A stretch of 64,000 nt of DNA from Methylophilaceae bacterium (lineage in GTDB: Bacteria > Pseudomonadota > Gammaproteobacteria > Burkholderiales > Methylophilaceae), in assembly GCA_028244835.1 (NCBI GenBank), contig JAOKBJ010000004.1, positions 62,001 to 126,000 on the forward strand, written 5' to 3'. Positions 1 through 9,591 of the stretch are shown in pieces. The number at the start of each line of letters is the position of its first letter. Position 1 is the first letter of the stretch. The notes beneath the pieces are model-generated. The model searched no databases and had not been told where the DNA came from. It was given only the letters and a program-made list of their open reading frames with translations. Position numbers and translations under genes: made by a program.

Positions 1-1005
1 ACTTCCACAAAGGAAGTGATTGTTTCAATTATGAGTAATTATTTAAGCCGAGACCAATTATTGTTTACAGAAGGTAACTATAATAATGACATAGGCTTAC
101 CACTTACCCTTCTAAATCTTAAGCACACTCATAGCCACGCAGTATTAGAATTAGGTATGAGTCATGCTGGAGAAATTGCAGGACTTGCAAAGATTGCGAA
201 GCCCAATATCGCTTTAATTACAAATATCGGTGAAGCCCATATCCAAAATTTTAACTCTATAGATGATATTGCAGAAGCAAAGAAAGAACTTTTAAATCAT
301 TCGGATGAGCTTCAGACTTGTATATTGCCTAGGGATGATGAATATTATGAATTTTTAGCCAAAGATTTGAAAAATTTAAAGAAAATAACTTTTGGATTTA
401 CAAAAGAAGCGACCATAAACTGTAAGGTAATAGATGAGCAAACAATAACAATCTTTACTCCCTTTGAAAATTTTGACGTTAAAATAAATTTATTAGGCAA
501 GCATAATATAAAGAATATTCTTGCTGCATGTGCTTGCAGTTATGCACAAGATATACCGATAAAGATCATTAAGAAAGGAATAGAGTCAATTAAACCTTTT
601 CCGGGAAGGCTTGAGAAGATAACTAACCCCAATGGCTTAATAGTAATAAATGACACTTATAACGCCAATCCAACCTCAATGAGAGAGGCTATAGATGTAT
701 TAGCAACAATGAAAGGACTAAAAATTCTAGTAATTGGTGATATGGGCGAGCTTGGAAGTGATACGAGTAAGTACCATAAAGAATTAGGAGATTATATTAA
801 AATGTCCAATATAGATTTTACATTAGCTGTCGGAAGACATACAAAAATAACTATGCAACAATTAGGCAACGATGAGTTATGGTTTGAGACAAAAGAAGAT
901 CTCGTAAGCATGCTTTTAAAAATAATAAAACCTGAATCAGTTATATTGGTTAAAGGATCTCGCTTCATGGAAATGGAAGAAGTTGTTAATAAGATTATTT
1001 TATGA
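1..1005 (+). CDS. murF: UDP-MurNAc-tripeptide--D-Ala-D-Ala ligase, 5'-truncated by window edge
   Basis: Cytoplasmic Mur ligase that adds D-Ala-D-Ala to UDP-MurNAc-tripeptide using ATP. The reading frame is open from base 1, and the first codons read T-S-T-K-E, the tail of the GxxGKT-type P-loop, so the gene begins left of the window and the GTG at 16 is not the real start. MurF hallmarks seen are a LGMSHAGEIAGLA segment, TNIGEAH, the C-terminal-domain DTYNANP motif and a final KGSRFMEMEEVV. About 335 residues of a usual 450 are present. It is first in a same-strand division/cell-wall cluster, 10 nt before mraY. Confidence 0.96.
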   Translation, partial: TSTKEVIVSIMSNYLSRDQLLFTEGNYNNDIGLPLTLLNLKHTHSHAVLELGMSHAGEIAGLAKIAKPNIALITNIGEAHIQNFNSIDDIAEAKKELLNHSDELQTCILPRDDEYYEFLAKDLKNLKKITFGFTKEATINCKVIDEQTITIFTPFENFDVKINLLGKHNIKNILAACACSYAQDIPIKIIKKGIESIKPFPGRLEKITNPNGLIVINDTYNANPTSMREAIDVLATMKGLKILVIGDMGELGSDTSKYHKELGDYIKMSNIDFTLAVGRHTKITMQQLGNDELWFETKEDLVSMLLKIIKPESVILVKGSRFMEMEEVVNKIIL

Positions 1006-1015
1006 GGAATAGAAA

Positions 1016-2119
1016 ATGTTATTAGAATTATTTAGGTGGTTATCGACAGATATCCCAGGGCTTAATGTATTTAACTATATTTCTCTCAGAGCTGTATTAG
1101 CAGTCATTACCTCTCTATTAATTTCATTTTGTTTTGGTGGTTGGTTTATAAAAAAATTGGGAGAATATAGCTTTGGACAATATATTAGAAATGATGGACC
1201 AGAGGGACACCTTATTAAATCTGGAACCCCTACAATGGGTGGAGGGTTAATATTAATATCCATTATAATTTCAACATTATTATGGGCTGATCTAAATAAT
1301 TCTTATGTCTGGATTTTACTTATTGTAACTTCGTCTTTTGGTTTAATAGGTTTAGTTGATGATATGAGCAAGATACAAAAAAAAGATGCTAATGGTCTTT
1401 CAGCATTACAAAAATTTATACTACAATCAATCATTGGTTTAGCAGTCGCAAGCTATTTATTTTATGCAGCAGATACACCTAAAGAAACAGAATTATTAAT
1501 TCCATTTTTTAAAGATTTAAGCTTACCGTTAGGAGCATTCACTTTTATTGTTTTAAGTTATATAGTTGTAGTGGGCAGCAGTAATGCAGTTAATTTAACA
1601 GATGGACTTGATGGGCTGGCTATTATGCCAGCTGTAATGGTCATAAGTGCATTAGGAATTTTTGCGTATGTTGAAGGAAACATAATTTTTGCGAATTACC
1701 TCAGTATCCCATATATAGAAGGAGCTGGTGAGTTAACAATATTTTGTGCAGCATTGGCTGGGGCAGGCTTAGGATTTCTCTGGTTTAATGCATATCCTGC
1801 AGAAGTATTTATGGGTGATTTAGGTTCACTATCCATAGGGGCTGCGATGGGTACATTGGCAGTGATTGTAAGACAAGAAATCGTTTTATTGATAATGGCT
1901 GGAATATTCGTAATTGAAACATTTTCTGTAGTTATCCAAGTAGGTTACTTTAGATATACAAAGAAAAGATTTGGAAAAGGGAGGCGAATTTTCTTAATGG
2001 CTCCGCTTCATCATCACTATGAAAAAAAAGGCTGGAAAGAAACTCAGGTAGTTGTTAGATTTTGGATAATTACTATGATGCTTGTTCTTATTGGCCTAGC
2101 TAGCCTAAAAATTCGATAA
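1016..2119 (+). CDS. mraY: Phospho-MurNAc-pentapeptide transferase (lipid I synthase)
   Basis: Integral membrane enzyme that moves phospho-MurNAc-pentapeptide from UDP to undecaprenyl phosphate, giving lipid I. At 367 residues it has normal length with about ten hydrophobic segments. Diagnostic motifs are SGTPTMGG near residue 69, the Asp pair in GLVDDM (115-116), [10 protein letters not shown] (193-202), FMGDLGSLS, and the HHHYEKKGW loop near residue 330. A GAGGA ribosome site lies at 1004-1008, overlapping the murF stop. Its stop shares one base with the murD start, so translation is probably coupled. Confidence 0.98.
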   Translation: MLLELFRWLSTDIPGLNVFNYISLRAVLAVITSLLISFCFGGWFIKKLGEYSFGQYIRNDGPEGHLIKSGTPTMGGGLILISIIISTLLWADLNNSYVWILLIVTSSFGLIGLVDDMSKIQKKDANGLSALQKFILQSIIGLAVASYLFYAADTPKETELLIPFFKDLSLPLGAFTFIVLSYIVVVGSSNAVNLTDGLDGLAIMPAVMVISALGIFAYVEGNIIFANYLSIPYIEGAGELTIFCAALAGAGLGFLWFNAYPAEVFMGDLGSLSIGAAMGTLAVIVRQEIVLLIMAGIFVIETFSVVIQVGYFRYTKKRFGKGRRIFLMAPLHHHYEKKGWKETQVVVRFWIITMMLVLIGLASLKIR

Positions 2120-3453
2120 TGAATGAAAATATTAATCACATATTAATTTTGGGTTGTGGCCAAACTGGTTTATCTATTGGAAGGTATTTAGATAGTAGTA
2201 TAAAAATATCTTTTTATGATGAAAGCGAAATATCTTTAAATAATGCTAGAAATTTATTTGCTACAAAAGAACATTTATATTTTTCTGGAGATTTGAAAGA
2301 AGCATATTTCGATGATGTAGATTGTGTTGCAATTAGTCCCGGAGTCGATCCAAGACATCCCATAATCAATAAAATAATAAAAAAAGGTGTTCCCTTTCAC
2401 AATGATATTTCATTATTTTTTTTAAAAAATGATTTATTAAAAACAAAAGTAATAGGTGTGACAGGTACAAATGGTAAAACTACTGTTTGCTCAATGATTG
2501 AACAAATTGCCCTCGAATCAGGATTGAAAGCAAGGGCAGTAGGTAATATAGGGTTGCCAATATTAAACATAAATCAGGTAGATACTCTAGATGTTCTAAT
2601 TATTGAATTATCAAGCTTTCAGCTTGAAGTCATAAATAATGGCAAAATTGATGTAGGAGTTATTTTAAATATATCAGATGACCACATGGACAGATATAAT
2701 TCATTTACAAAATATTTTCAAGCAAAAGAGAAATTGTTTGGCCTGTCAAAAATTAATATTATAAATCGAGATGATGGCAAATTAAATACTTTAAGACATA
2801 AAGCAACTTTATCCTTTGGTATTTCAGAATCTAACAATAAAAAAGATTATATTTTGACAAATAACCATTCGGGGGCTTGTATCGAAAGAGGGGGGAAGGC
2901 TACTCTTGAATTGAGCAACTTTCGGTTAATAGGAGAACATAATAAATTAAATATTATGGCTGCAATTGCATGTATGCAATCCGCTTTTCCTGAGCTTAAT
3001 GAGTTTAAAATCAATAATTTAAAAGGCGTTAAACATCGGCTGGAGTGGGTAAAGAGTAAGGAAGGAGTCAATTTTTATAATGACTCGAAAGCAACTAATG
3101 TTAATGCAACAATTACAGCATTGAAGAGTTTCGATAAGAAAAATATTCTTTTAGTAGCTGGGGGTGACAGTAAGAATCAAATTTTAAAACCCTTATTTAA
3201 ATATTTAAAGCAGAAGGTATCAGCTCTTTATTTAATTGGACAGGACGCACATATATTTGAAGAAAACTTTAATTCTATTAATTCACTCAAGATTACTAAC
3301 CATAAGCGAATGAAAGATGCAGTTTTATCTGCTTATGAAGATGCATCATTTGGGGACATTGTTTTATTATCTCCCGCATGTGCAAGCTACGATATGTACA
3401 AAAATTATAAAGAGCGCGGTAATGAATATAAATCTATTGTGGAAAAATTATAA
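2119..3453 (+). CDS. murD: UDP-MurNAc-L-alanine--D-glutamate ligase
   Basis: Cytoplasmic ATP-dependent ligase adding D-Glu to UDP-MurNAc-L-Ala. It has 444 residues, the usual length. The N-terminal Rossmann-like domain begins ILGCGQTG. The ATP P-loop GTNGKTT is at residues 116-122. The SSFQLE segment, HRLEWV hinge, NDSKATN motif and C-terminal LLSPACASYDMYKNY are all MurD signatures. The ATG overlaps the mraY stop by one base, and ftsW follows after 3 nt. Confidence 0.97.
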   Translation: MNENINHILILGCGQTGLSIGRYLDSSIKISFYDESEISLNNARNLFATKEHLYFSGDLKEAYFDDVDCVAISPGVDPRHPIINKIIKKGVPFHNDISLFFLKNDLLKTKVIGVTGTNGKTTVCSMIEQIALESGLKARAVGNIGLPILNINQVDTLDVLIIELSSFQLEVINNGKIDVGVILNISDDHMDRYNSFTKYFQAKEKLFGLSKINIINRDDGKLNTLRHKATLSFGISESNNKKDYILTNNHSGACIERGGKATLELSNFRLIGEHNKLNIMAAIACMQSAFPELNEFKINNLKGVKHRLEWVKSKEGVNFYNDSKATNVNATITALKSFDKKNILLVAGGDSKNQILKPLFKYLKQKVSALYLIGQDAHIFEENFNSINSLKITNHKRMKDAVLSAYEDASFGDIVLLSPACASYDMYKNYKERGNEYKSIVEKL

Positions 3454-3456
3454 GCA

Positions 3457-4623
3457 ATGAAGCTTTTTTCTTCTCAAAAGAATTACAATCTTCCAATTTA
3501 TGATTACAGCTTGATATGGGCTGCCCTTTTACTTTTGGGTATAGGACTAGTTATGGTTTATTCAGCATCAATTGATGTAGCGGCAGGATCTCAGAAATAC
3601 CAATACCAACATTATTATTTTTTAGTTAGACAAGCATCATATCTTCTAATAGCTTTCATTTGTGGATACATTACTTTCTTAATTCCAGTTTATATTTGGC
3701 AGAGGTGGGCCCCTTATCTTTTCTTTATAGGCATCATTCTTTTGATTTTAGTTCTGCTTATTGGGCTAGAAAGGAATGGTAGTCAAAGGTGGCTTTCATT
3801 GGGGGTTTTAAACTTGCAACCAACAGAGCTCGTTAAGCTTTTTACTGTTATGTATGCATCTGATTACGTTTTAAGAAAATCAAAGCAAATGAGAACTATT
3901 ATTAAAGGATTTTTACCTATGCTAGGGGTGATGATTTTTACCGGATCTTTAGTTATTTTAGAGCCAGATCTCGGTGCCCTAATTGTCATTATGGCAATTG
4001 CAATGGGTATACTTTTTTTGGGGGGGTTAACCTTAAGAGTTATTTTAAGTTTAGCTATATTGGCGCCAATCGGAGTCTGGGTAGCAATAATGTCATCTCC
4101 ATATAGAATGAAAAGAATTCTAGCATTTAGAGATGCTTGGTCTCCAGAACATAAATTTGATGGAGGCTATCAAATTACTCAAGCACAGATGGCTTTTGGT
4201 AATGGCGAATTTTTTGGAGTAGGTGTGGGTAATAGTGTTGCAAAGCTTTCATTTTTGCCTGAGGCACATACAGATTTTCTGATGGCAATTATTGGCGAAG
4301 AATTCGGTTTGTTTGGATTCAGCATTGTTTTAGGTTTATTTGCTTTTTTAATAGTTAGGATGTTTGGGATTGCGAAGGAGTCAATTCAAAATAATAAACA
4401 TTTCGCAGCTTTAATGGCGCAGGGAATAGCTTTATGGTTTGCGATTCAGTGCACAATTAACATTGCTGTCAATTTAGGCTTATTCCCCACAAAGGGCCTA
4501 ACACTTCCATTACTATCTTTTGGTGGTAGTAGTATTTTAGTGAGTATTGTTGCTATCGCAATTGTACTGAGAATTGATCATGAAAATAGAAGAAATTTAC
4601 GAGGACAACATTATAATAAATAA
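3457..4623 (+). CDS. ftsW: SEDS-family septal peptidoglycan glycosyltransferase FtsW
   Basis: Polytopic inner-membrane protein of the SEDS family that polymerises lipid II at the septum with its cognate class B PBP. It has 388 residues with about ten hydrophobic segments. Family motifs are MVYSAS near residue 33, NGSQRWLSLG, LQPTELVKL, and the C-terminal TKGLTLPLLSFGGSS signature. Its place between murD and murG in a dcw cluster supports FtsW rather than RodA. The 3' end runs right up to the probable murG start. Confidence 0.96.
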   Translation: MKLFSSQKNYNLPIYDYSLIWAALLLLGIGLVMVYSASIDVAAGSQKYQYQHYYFLVRQASYLLIAFICGYITFLIPVYIWQRWAPYLFFIGIILLILVLLIGLERNGSQRWLSLGVLNLQPTELVKLFTVMYASDYVLRKSKQMRTIIKGFLPMLGVMIFTGSLVILEPDLGALIVIMAIAMGILFLGGLTLRVILSLAILAPIGVWVAIMSSPYRMKRILAFRDAWSPEHKFDGGYQITQAQMAFGNGEFFGVGVGNSVAKLSFLPEAHTDFLMAIIGEEFGLFGFSIVLGLFAFLIVRMFGIAKESIQNNKHFAALMAQGIALWFAIQCTINIAVNLGLFPTKGLTLPLLSFGGSSILVSIVAIAIVLRIDHENRRNLRGQHYNK

Positions 4624-4624
4624 A

Positions 4625-5704
4625 TTGAAGATTATGGTCGTTGCTGCCGGAACAGGTGGGCATATATACCCAGGCCTGGCAATTTCAGATTATTTTATGG
4701 AACAGTCAATTCCTGTGTCATGGACTGGCACGCCAAAAGGTATGGAAAATAGTTTAGTAGATAAATATAAGATTCCTTTTTATTCAATAAGTATTTCTGG
4801 CATTAGGGGAAAGGGTTTTTTGACATGGATCAAACTCCCATTTATGCTCTTCACATCAATACTTCAGTCCATAAAGGCATTAACAGCCGAAAAACCAAAT
4901 TTTGTAATAATAATGGGTGGCTATATAGGCATACCAATGGCGATTGCATCTAAATTACTTGGAATACATTTAATTATTCATGAGCAGAATGCGATACCAG
5001 GATTGGCAAATAAAATAATTTCAAAGTTTGCTAATCAGATATTTTGTGGATTTGAAAATACCTTAAAAGGAAAGGTAATAGGAAATCCAATAAGAAAATC
5101 AATATCAAACATTAGAAAGCCTCATCAAAGATTTAAGAATAAAATAGGACCTCTGAACATTCTAATTTTGGGCGGTAGTTTGGGAGCAAGTGCTTTTAAT
5201 AGATTATTGCCGCCAATTTTAAACAAATTTACAAAGGAGCAAATCTCAGTTATTCATCAATCAGGTGAAAAGCATTATGAAGAATTAGTTAAGACATATT
5301 CGAATTTAGCGAGTGGCGATGGAAAAGACCCACCCTGGCTCTTAGGAAAAGAAAAATTTATATACGATATTAAGGAAAAATATGAATGGGCTGATATTGT
5401 TATTGCTAGGTCTGGAGCACTTACTATTTCAGAATTTATTGAAGCAGGTATTGCATCAATATTAATACCATTTCCATATGCTGTTGATAACCATCAGTAT
5501 CATAATGGAAAAATATTAGCAGATAAAGAAGCAGCTTATATTATTGAAGAGAAAGAAATAGAGCAAAAACTTTTACAAATTCTTTTGAAAATAAAAAGAA
5601 AGGAATGTTTTTTGATGGCTTTAAGAGCGAAAAAAAATAAATCAAGTACGAATGTAGCTCATAAAATATATTCATATTGCGAAGAAATTAATAATGAAAA
5701 ATAA
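4625..5704 (+). CDS. murG: UDP-GlcNAc:lipid I GlcNAc-transferase
   Basis: Peripheral membrane glycosyltransferase (GT28) converting lipid I to lipid II. The frame is open from 4574, but the conserved N-terminus KIMVVAAGTGGHIYPG places the start at TTG 4625, directly after the ftsW stop, or at ATG 4634. The upstream residues are not family-like. About 359 residues matches MurG. Other motifs are GNPIR, LILGGSLGA, HQSGEKH and the donor-binding IARSGALTISE followed by VDNHQYHN. It overlaps murC by 11 nt. Confidence 0.95.
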   Translation: MKIMVVAAGTGGHIYPGLAISDYFMEQSIPVSWTGTPKGMENSLVDKYKIPFYSISISGIRGKGFLTWIKLPFMLFTSILQSIKALTAEKPNFVIIMGGYIGIPMAIASKLLGIHLIIHEQNAIPGLANKIISKFANQIFCGFENTLKGKVIGNPIRKSISNIRKPHQRFKNKIGPLNILILGGSLGASAFNRLLPPILNKFTKEQISVIHQSGEKHYEELVKTYSNLASGDGKDPPWLLGKEKFIYDIKEKYEWADIVIARSGALTISEFIEAGIASILIPFPYAVDNHQYHNGKILADKEAAYIIEEKEIEQKLLQILLKIKRKECFLMALRAKKNKSSTNVAHKIYSYCEEINNEK

Positions 5705-7067
5705 AATAAAAAATATTCATTTTGTAGGCATTGGCGGTTCTGGAATGAGCGGTATTGCCGAAGTCATGCATAATTTAAAATTTAATGTTCAAGGGTCAGA
5801 TCATGGAAAGTCAGAAATAATTCAACGGTTAAAAAAAATAGGTATAAAAATTTTTAGCGAGCATTCAGAAAAAAATATAAAGCAAATTGATGTACTCGTT
5901 GTTTCTACTGCAATTTCAAATAAAAATCCTGAAGTTAAGGCTGCAATTGATCAAAAAATACCAATAATTCCAAGAGCTGAAATGTTGTCTGAATTAATGA
6001 GATTTAAAAAAGGTATTGCAGTTGCTGGAACTCATGGAAAAACCACAACAACTAGCTTGATTTCATCAATACTTACAAAAGGCAAGCTTGATCCAACATA
6101 TGTAATTGGTGGAAAGCTAAATTCAATGAATAGTAATGCAAAGCTTGGGAGTAGTGATTTAATGGTCGTAGAGGCTGATGAATCAGATGCATCATTTCTT
6201 CATTTGAGCCCTGTGAACGCTATAATTACCAATATTGACAACGATCATTTAGGGGCATACCAAAATAAATTTGAGAATTTAAAGCAAGCATATATAAATT
6301 TTGCACACCAAGTACCATTTTACGGCACAATTTTTGTATGTGCAGATGACCATCATGTTAAAAGTATTATTTCAAAAATATCAAGACCAATAGTGACATA
6401 CGGACTATCAAGTAAAGTTGATATTCAAGCAGTAAATATAAAATACAAAGGTAATAAGGTTAAATTTAGAGTTATAGATAAAAAATATAATCATAATGAA
6501 TTTGATATCTCAATCAATTTCCCTGGGGATCATTTCATAAGGAATACTTTGGCAGCAATATCAATAGCATTGGAGTACAACGTTTCAATAAATAACATAC
6601 AAGAATCTTTGGAAAGCTTTGAAGGTGTATCAAGAAGATATGAAATTTATAATAATATTTCAATAAAAGAAAAGAGAATTAAGGTGATAGACGATTATGG
6701 ACATCATCCGACAGAAATAGAGGCAGTAATAAAATCAACAAAAAAAGCGTTTAGAAATAAAAAAATAAGTTTAGTTTTCCAACCACATCGATTTTCTAGA
6801 ACTAGAGATTGTTATGAAGAATTTATAAGAGTTTTGAAAATTCCAGATAGAATTTTTCTTTTTGATATTTATTCAGCCGGAGAAAGTACGATTAAAGATA
6901 TTTCAACTAAGGCGTTAATAAATTCTATAAAGCACCCTGAGATTTATTACTTACCAGATTTCAAAAATGCAAAAAAAACTATATTTAAAATGGTTGAAGA
7001 CGATTCAATTCTAATAATTATGGGTGCTGGGTCAATTGGTAATTTTGTTCAAGAGATAATTGAGTAG
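5694..7067 (+). CDS. murC: UDP-N-acetylmuramate--L-alanine ligase
   Basis: First Mur ligase, adding L-Ala to UDP-MurNAc with ATP in the cytoplasm. It has 457 residues. The N-terminal nucleotide fold starts HFVGIGGSGMSGIAEV, the P-loop GTHGKTT is at 112-118, and the C-terminal domain carries DDYGHHPTEI and FQPHRFSRT, all specific to MurC. The ATG lies inside the end of murG. The murB start follows 5 nt after the stop. Confidence 0.97.
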   Translation: MKNKIKNIHFVGIGGSGMSGIAEVMHNLKFNVQGSDHGKSEIIQRLKKIGIKIFSEHSEKNIKQIDVLVVSTAISNKNPEVKAAIDQKIPIIPRAEMLSELMRFKKGIAVAGTHGKTTTTSLISSILTKGKLDPTYVIGGKLNSMNSNAKLGSSDLMVVEADESDASFLHLSPVNAIITNIDNDHLGAYQNKFENLKQAYINFAHQVPFYGTIFVCADDHHVKSIISKISRPIVTYGLSSKVDIQAVNIKYKGNKVKFRVIDKKYNHNEFDISINFPGDHFIRNTLAAISIALEYNVSINNIQESLESFEGVSRRYEIYNNISIKEKRIKVIDDYGHHPTEIEAVIKSTKKAFRNKKISLVFQPHRFSRTRDCYEEFIRVLKIPDRIFLFDIYSAGESTIKDISTKALINSIKHPEIYYLPDFKNAKKTIFKMVEDDSILIIMGAGSIGNFVQEIIE

Positions 7068-7072
7068 CAAAT

Positions 7073-7954
7073 ATGAACAAAAATACTATTTATAAAAATA
7101 TTGATTTAAAAAATTTTAACAGTTGGAAGGTTGGTGGAAAAGCAGAACAATTTTTAATTTGTGATAATAAAGATACTCTAGCTTCTTACATTAAAACTAG
7201 AAAAATTAAACCACCAATTACATTCATTGGGCTTGGTTCTAATTTATTGATTCGAGATGGTGGGGTTAAAGGTGCAGTGGTTATTATGCATGGCGGGTTA
7301 AGCGTCATAAATAGAGAGAATGAATTAATTTATGTGGAGGCAGGGGTTAGTTGCTCAAAATTAGCAAAATTTGCGGCAAAAGAGGGGTTGAATAATTCAG
7401 CTTTCTTTGCAGGGATACCAGGAACGATTGGCGGATCTTTAGCTATGAATGCAGGATGTTATGGATCTGAAACATGGGATTATGTAAACAAAGTATTGAT
7501 GATTAATTTAAACGGTGATCAAATAGTTAGGAGTCGAGCAGACTTTAAAATTAACTATAGAGATGTAAAAAATTATAATAACGATGAAAGTTTTCTTGCA
7601 GCATGGTTTAATTTTCCAGAAGGCAACAAAGAAGACGCTGAAAAAAAAATAAAAGATTTATTGGCCCATAGAAAAAATACTCAACCTTTAAATTGGCCAA
7701 CAGCAGGCTCAACTTTTCGGAATCCTATTGATAATTTTGCGGCAAAGTTAATTGAAGATTGCGGATTGAAAGGCTATCAAATTGGTGGAGCTAAGGTTTC
7801 AGAAAAACATGCAAACTTTATAATTAACATTGGAAATGCCACCGCATTAGATATTGAAAATATAATAACGTATATTCAAAAAATTGTCTTTGAAAAGAAA
7901 AATATTCAATTGTTTAGAGAAATAAAAATAATTGGAGAGCAAATTGGAACCTAA
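7073..7954 (+). CDS. murB: UDP-N-acetylenolpyruvoylglucosamine reductase
   Basis: FAD- and NADPH-dependent reductase forming UDP-MurNAc. It has 293 residues, the shorter type II length, compared with about 340 for the E. coli type. Visible motifs are NSWKVGGKA, the FAD-binding GLGSNLLIRDGG, GIPGTIGGSLAMNAGCYG, NYRDVK, and AGSTFRNP with the catalytic serine. The 3' end overlaps the start of ddl, so coupling is likely. Confidence 0.96.
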   Translation: MNKNTIYKNIDLKNFNSWKVGGKAEQFLICDNKDTLASYIKTRKIKPPITFIGLGSNLLIRDGGVKGAVVIMHGGLSVINRENELIYVEAGVSCSKLAKFAAKEGLNNSAFFAGIPGTIGGSLAMNAGCYGSETWDYVNKVLMINLNGDQIVRSRADFKINYRDVKNYNNDESFLAAWFNFPEGNKEDAEKKIKDLLAHRKNTQPLNWPTAGSTFRNPIDNFAAKLIEDCGLKGYQIGGAKVSEKHANFIINIGNATALDIENIITYIQKIVFEKKNIQLFREIKIIGEQIGT

Positions 7955-8852
7955 AGAATTTGGAAGGGTAGCAGTTTTAATGGGAGGAACTTCTAATGAA
8001 AGAGATATTTCATTAGAAAGTGGAGCAGCAGTATTGGGCGCACTACTTAGAAAGAAAGTTGATGCTGTAGCAATTGACCCTAAAAATGATGAATTAGAAA
8101 TATTAGAAAATTTTGATAGAGCGTTTATTTGTCTTCATGGACAAGATGGTGAAGATGGCAAGATCCAAACTTTCCTCGAGTCTATAAATATTCCTTATAC
8201 TGGAAGTGGGATAATGCCGTCTTTAATAGGCATGGATAAATTCAAATGTAAAGCAATATGGAAATCTAAAAAAATTAGTACACCTGATTTTATGAAAGTC
8301 AATGATATTTGTCAATTTGAGGAAGCTTCAAATATATGCGGATTACCTTTTTTTCTTAAGCCTGCTAATTCAGGATCTAGCATTGGTATTGCAAAGGTAA
8401 GCAATAAAGATGAATTTATTATTGCTTTTCAAAATGCATATAAAATTGATAAGATTGTTATTGCTGAATCTTTAGTTGTGGGCAAAGAATATACTCTGCC
8501 AATCATTCAGAATAAGCCATTACCAATCATTGAAATTAGGCCTAAGACAGACTTTTATGACTATGAAGCTAAGTATGTAAGGGATGATACTGAGTTTATT
8601 TGTCCTGCTGAGATAAGTTCGATTCTGTTGGAAAATATTAACGATGAATGTATTAATGCATTCAATGCAATTGGTTGCGATGGATGGGGACGTGTAGATT
8701 TTATAATTGACCATGAAAATAAAATTCATATCATCGAAATAAATACTGTTCCTGGAATGACAAATCATAGCCTTGTACCAATGTCTGCAAAATATATTGG
8801 GATTGAGTTTGATGATTTAACATTATTAATTTTAGAGACATCAAGTGTTTAA
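7944..8852 (+). CDS. ddl: D-alanine--D-alanine ligase
   Basis: ATP-grasp ligase making D-Ala-D-Ala, the MurF substrate. Family motifs are VLMGGTSNERDISLESG near the N-terminus, HGQDGEDG, YTGSG, the ATP-grasp KPANSGSSIG, and the Mg-binding EINTVPGMTNHS. No ATG precedes the first motif. The frame has TTG codons at 7932 and 7944, and 7944 is preferred because GGAGAG at 7934-7939 sits just upstream. Length is about 303 residues. The gene starts inside the murB 3' end and overlaps ftsQ by 8 nt. Confidence 0.94.
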   Translation: MEPKEFGRVAVLMGGTSNERDISLESGAAVLGALLRKKVDAVAIDPKNDELEILENFDRAFICLHGQDGEDGKIQTFLESINIPYTGSGIMPSLIGMDKFKCKAIWKSKKISTPDFMKVNDICQFEEASNICGLPFFLKPANSGSSIGIAKVSNKDEFIIAFQNAYKIDKIVIAESLVVGKEYTLPIIQNKPLPIIEIRPKTDFYDYEAKYVRDDTEFICPAEISSILLENINDECINAFNAIGCDGWGRVDFIIDHENKIHIIEINTVPGMTNHSLVPMSAKYIGIEFDDLTLLILETSSV

Positions 8853-9591
8853 AAAACAAGAATCAATAAAAAAAGCAACAACGATTGTTTACTTATTAAT
8901 TTTTATAACCTCAATAATTTTGAGCTACGTTTTAATGACAAGCTCAAATTTTCCAATAACCGAAATAGGAATAAAGGGCGAATATGAAAATATTAATAAA
9001 AATCAAATCGATTTAATTAAGAATAAGTTTATAAAAAATAATTTTTTTACTGTAGACCTTCATCAAACAAGAAAAGGTTTCAAAAAACTTCCTTGGATAA
9101 GGGATGTAAGTATTAGAAGGGATTGGAATAAATTTGGCTTATTGGTTGAAATTGAATCACATAAACCAATCGGTAAATGGAATAATGGAGGTTTGATAAA
9201 TAGCTACGGTGAGATATTTAATGCTGCTTACGAAGATGAATTACCATTATTTATAGGCTCAGATGAGTTTATTGGGGAAATGGCATTAAAATATAAACAA
9301 ATCAATAAAATTCTTGAGAAAGAGTTGATGCAAATTGCTACAATCTCATTATCTAAAAGATTGTCTTGGGAAATTTATACAAACAATCAAATGCGATTTT
9401 TTTTAGGCAAAGAAGGTGATAATAATATTATTAAAAAACTTGAAGTATTAATAGAAAATTATCAATTTATCTTATCTGAATCAAAAAGTAGAATCGAGTA
9501 TGTAGATTTAAGATATAAAGATGGATTTGCAGTTAAGAAATTGAGCGAAAAATTACATAAAATTAAGAAAGCAAGAAAGACTACTCTATGA
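8845..9591 (+). CDS. ftsQ: Cell division protein FtsQ
   Basis: Bitopic divisome protein that links FtsL/FtsB to the rest of the septal machinery. It has 248 residues: a short cytoplasmic tail, one membrane segment at about 12-31, then a periplasmic POTRA-like region containing the conserved LPWIRDVSIRRDWN segment. The start is a GTG inside the ddl stop region. Assignment rests on topology plus position between ddl and ftsA, since FtsQ sequences diverge strongly. It overlaps ftsA by 4 nt. Confidence 0.93.
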   Translation: MFKKQESIKKATTIVYLLIFITSIILSYVLMTSSNFPITEIGIKGEYENINKNQIDLIKNKFIKNNFFTVDLHQTRKGFKKLPWIRDVSIRRDWNKFGLLVEIESHKPIGKWNNGGLINSYGEIFNAAYEDELPLFIGSDEFIGEMALKYKQINKILEKELMQIATISLSKRLSWEIYTNNQMRFFLGKEGDNNIIKKLEVLIENYQFILSESKSRIEYVDLRYKDGFAVKKLSEKLHKIKKARKTTL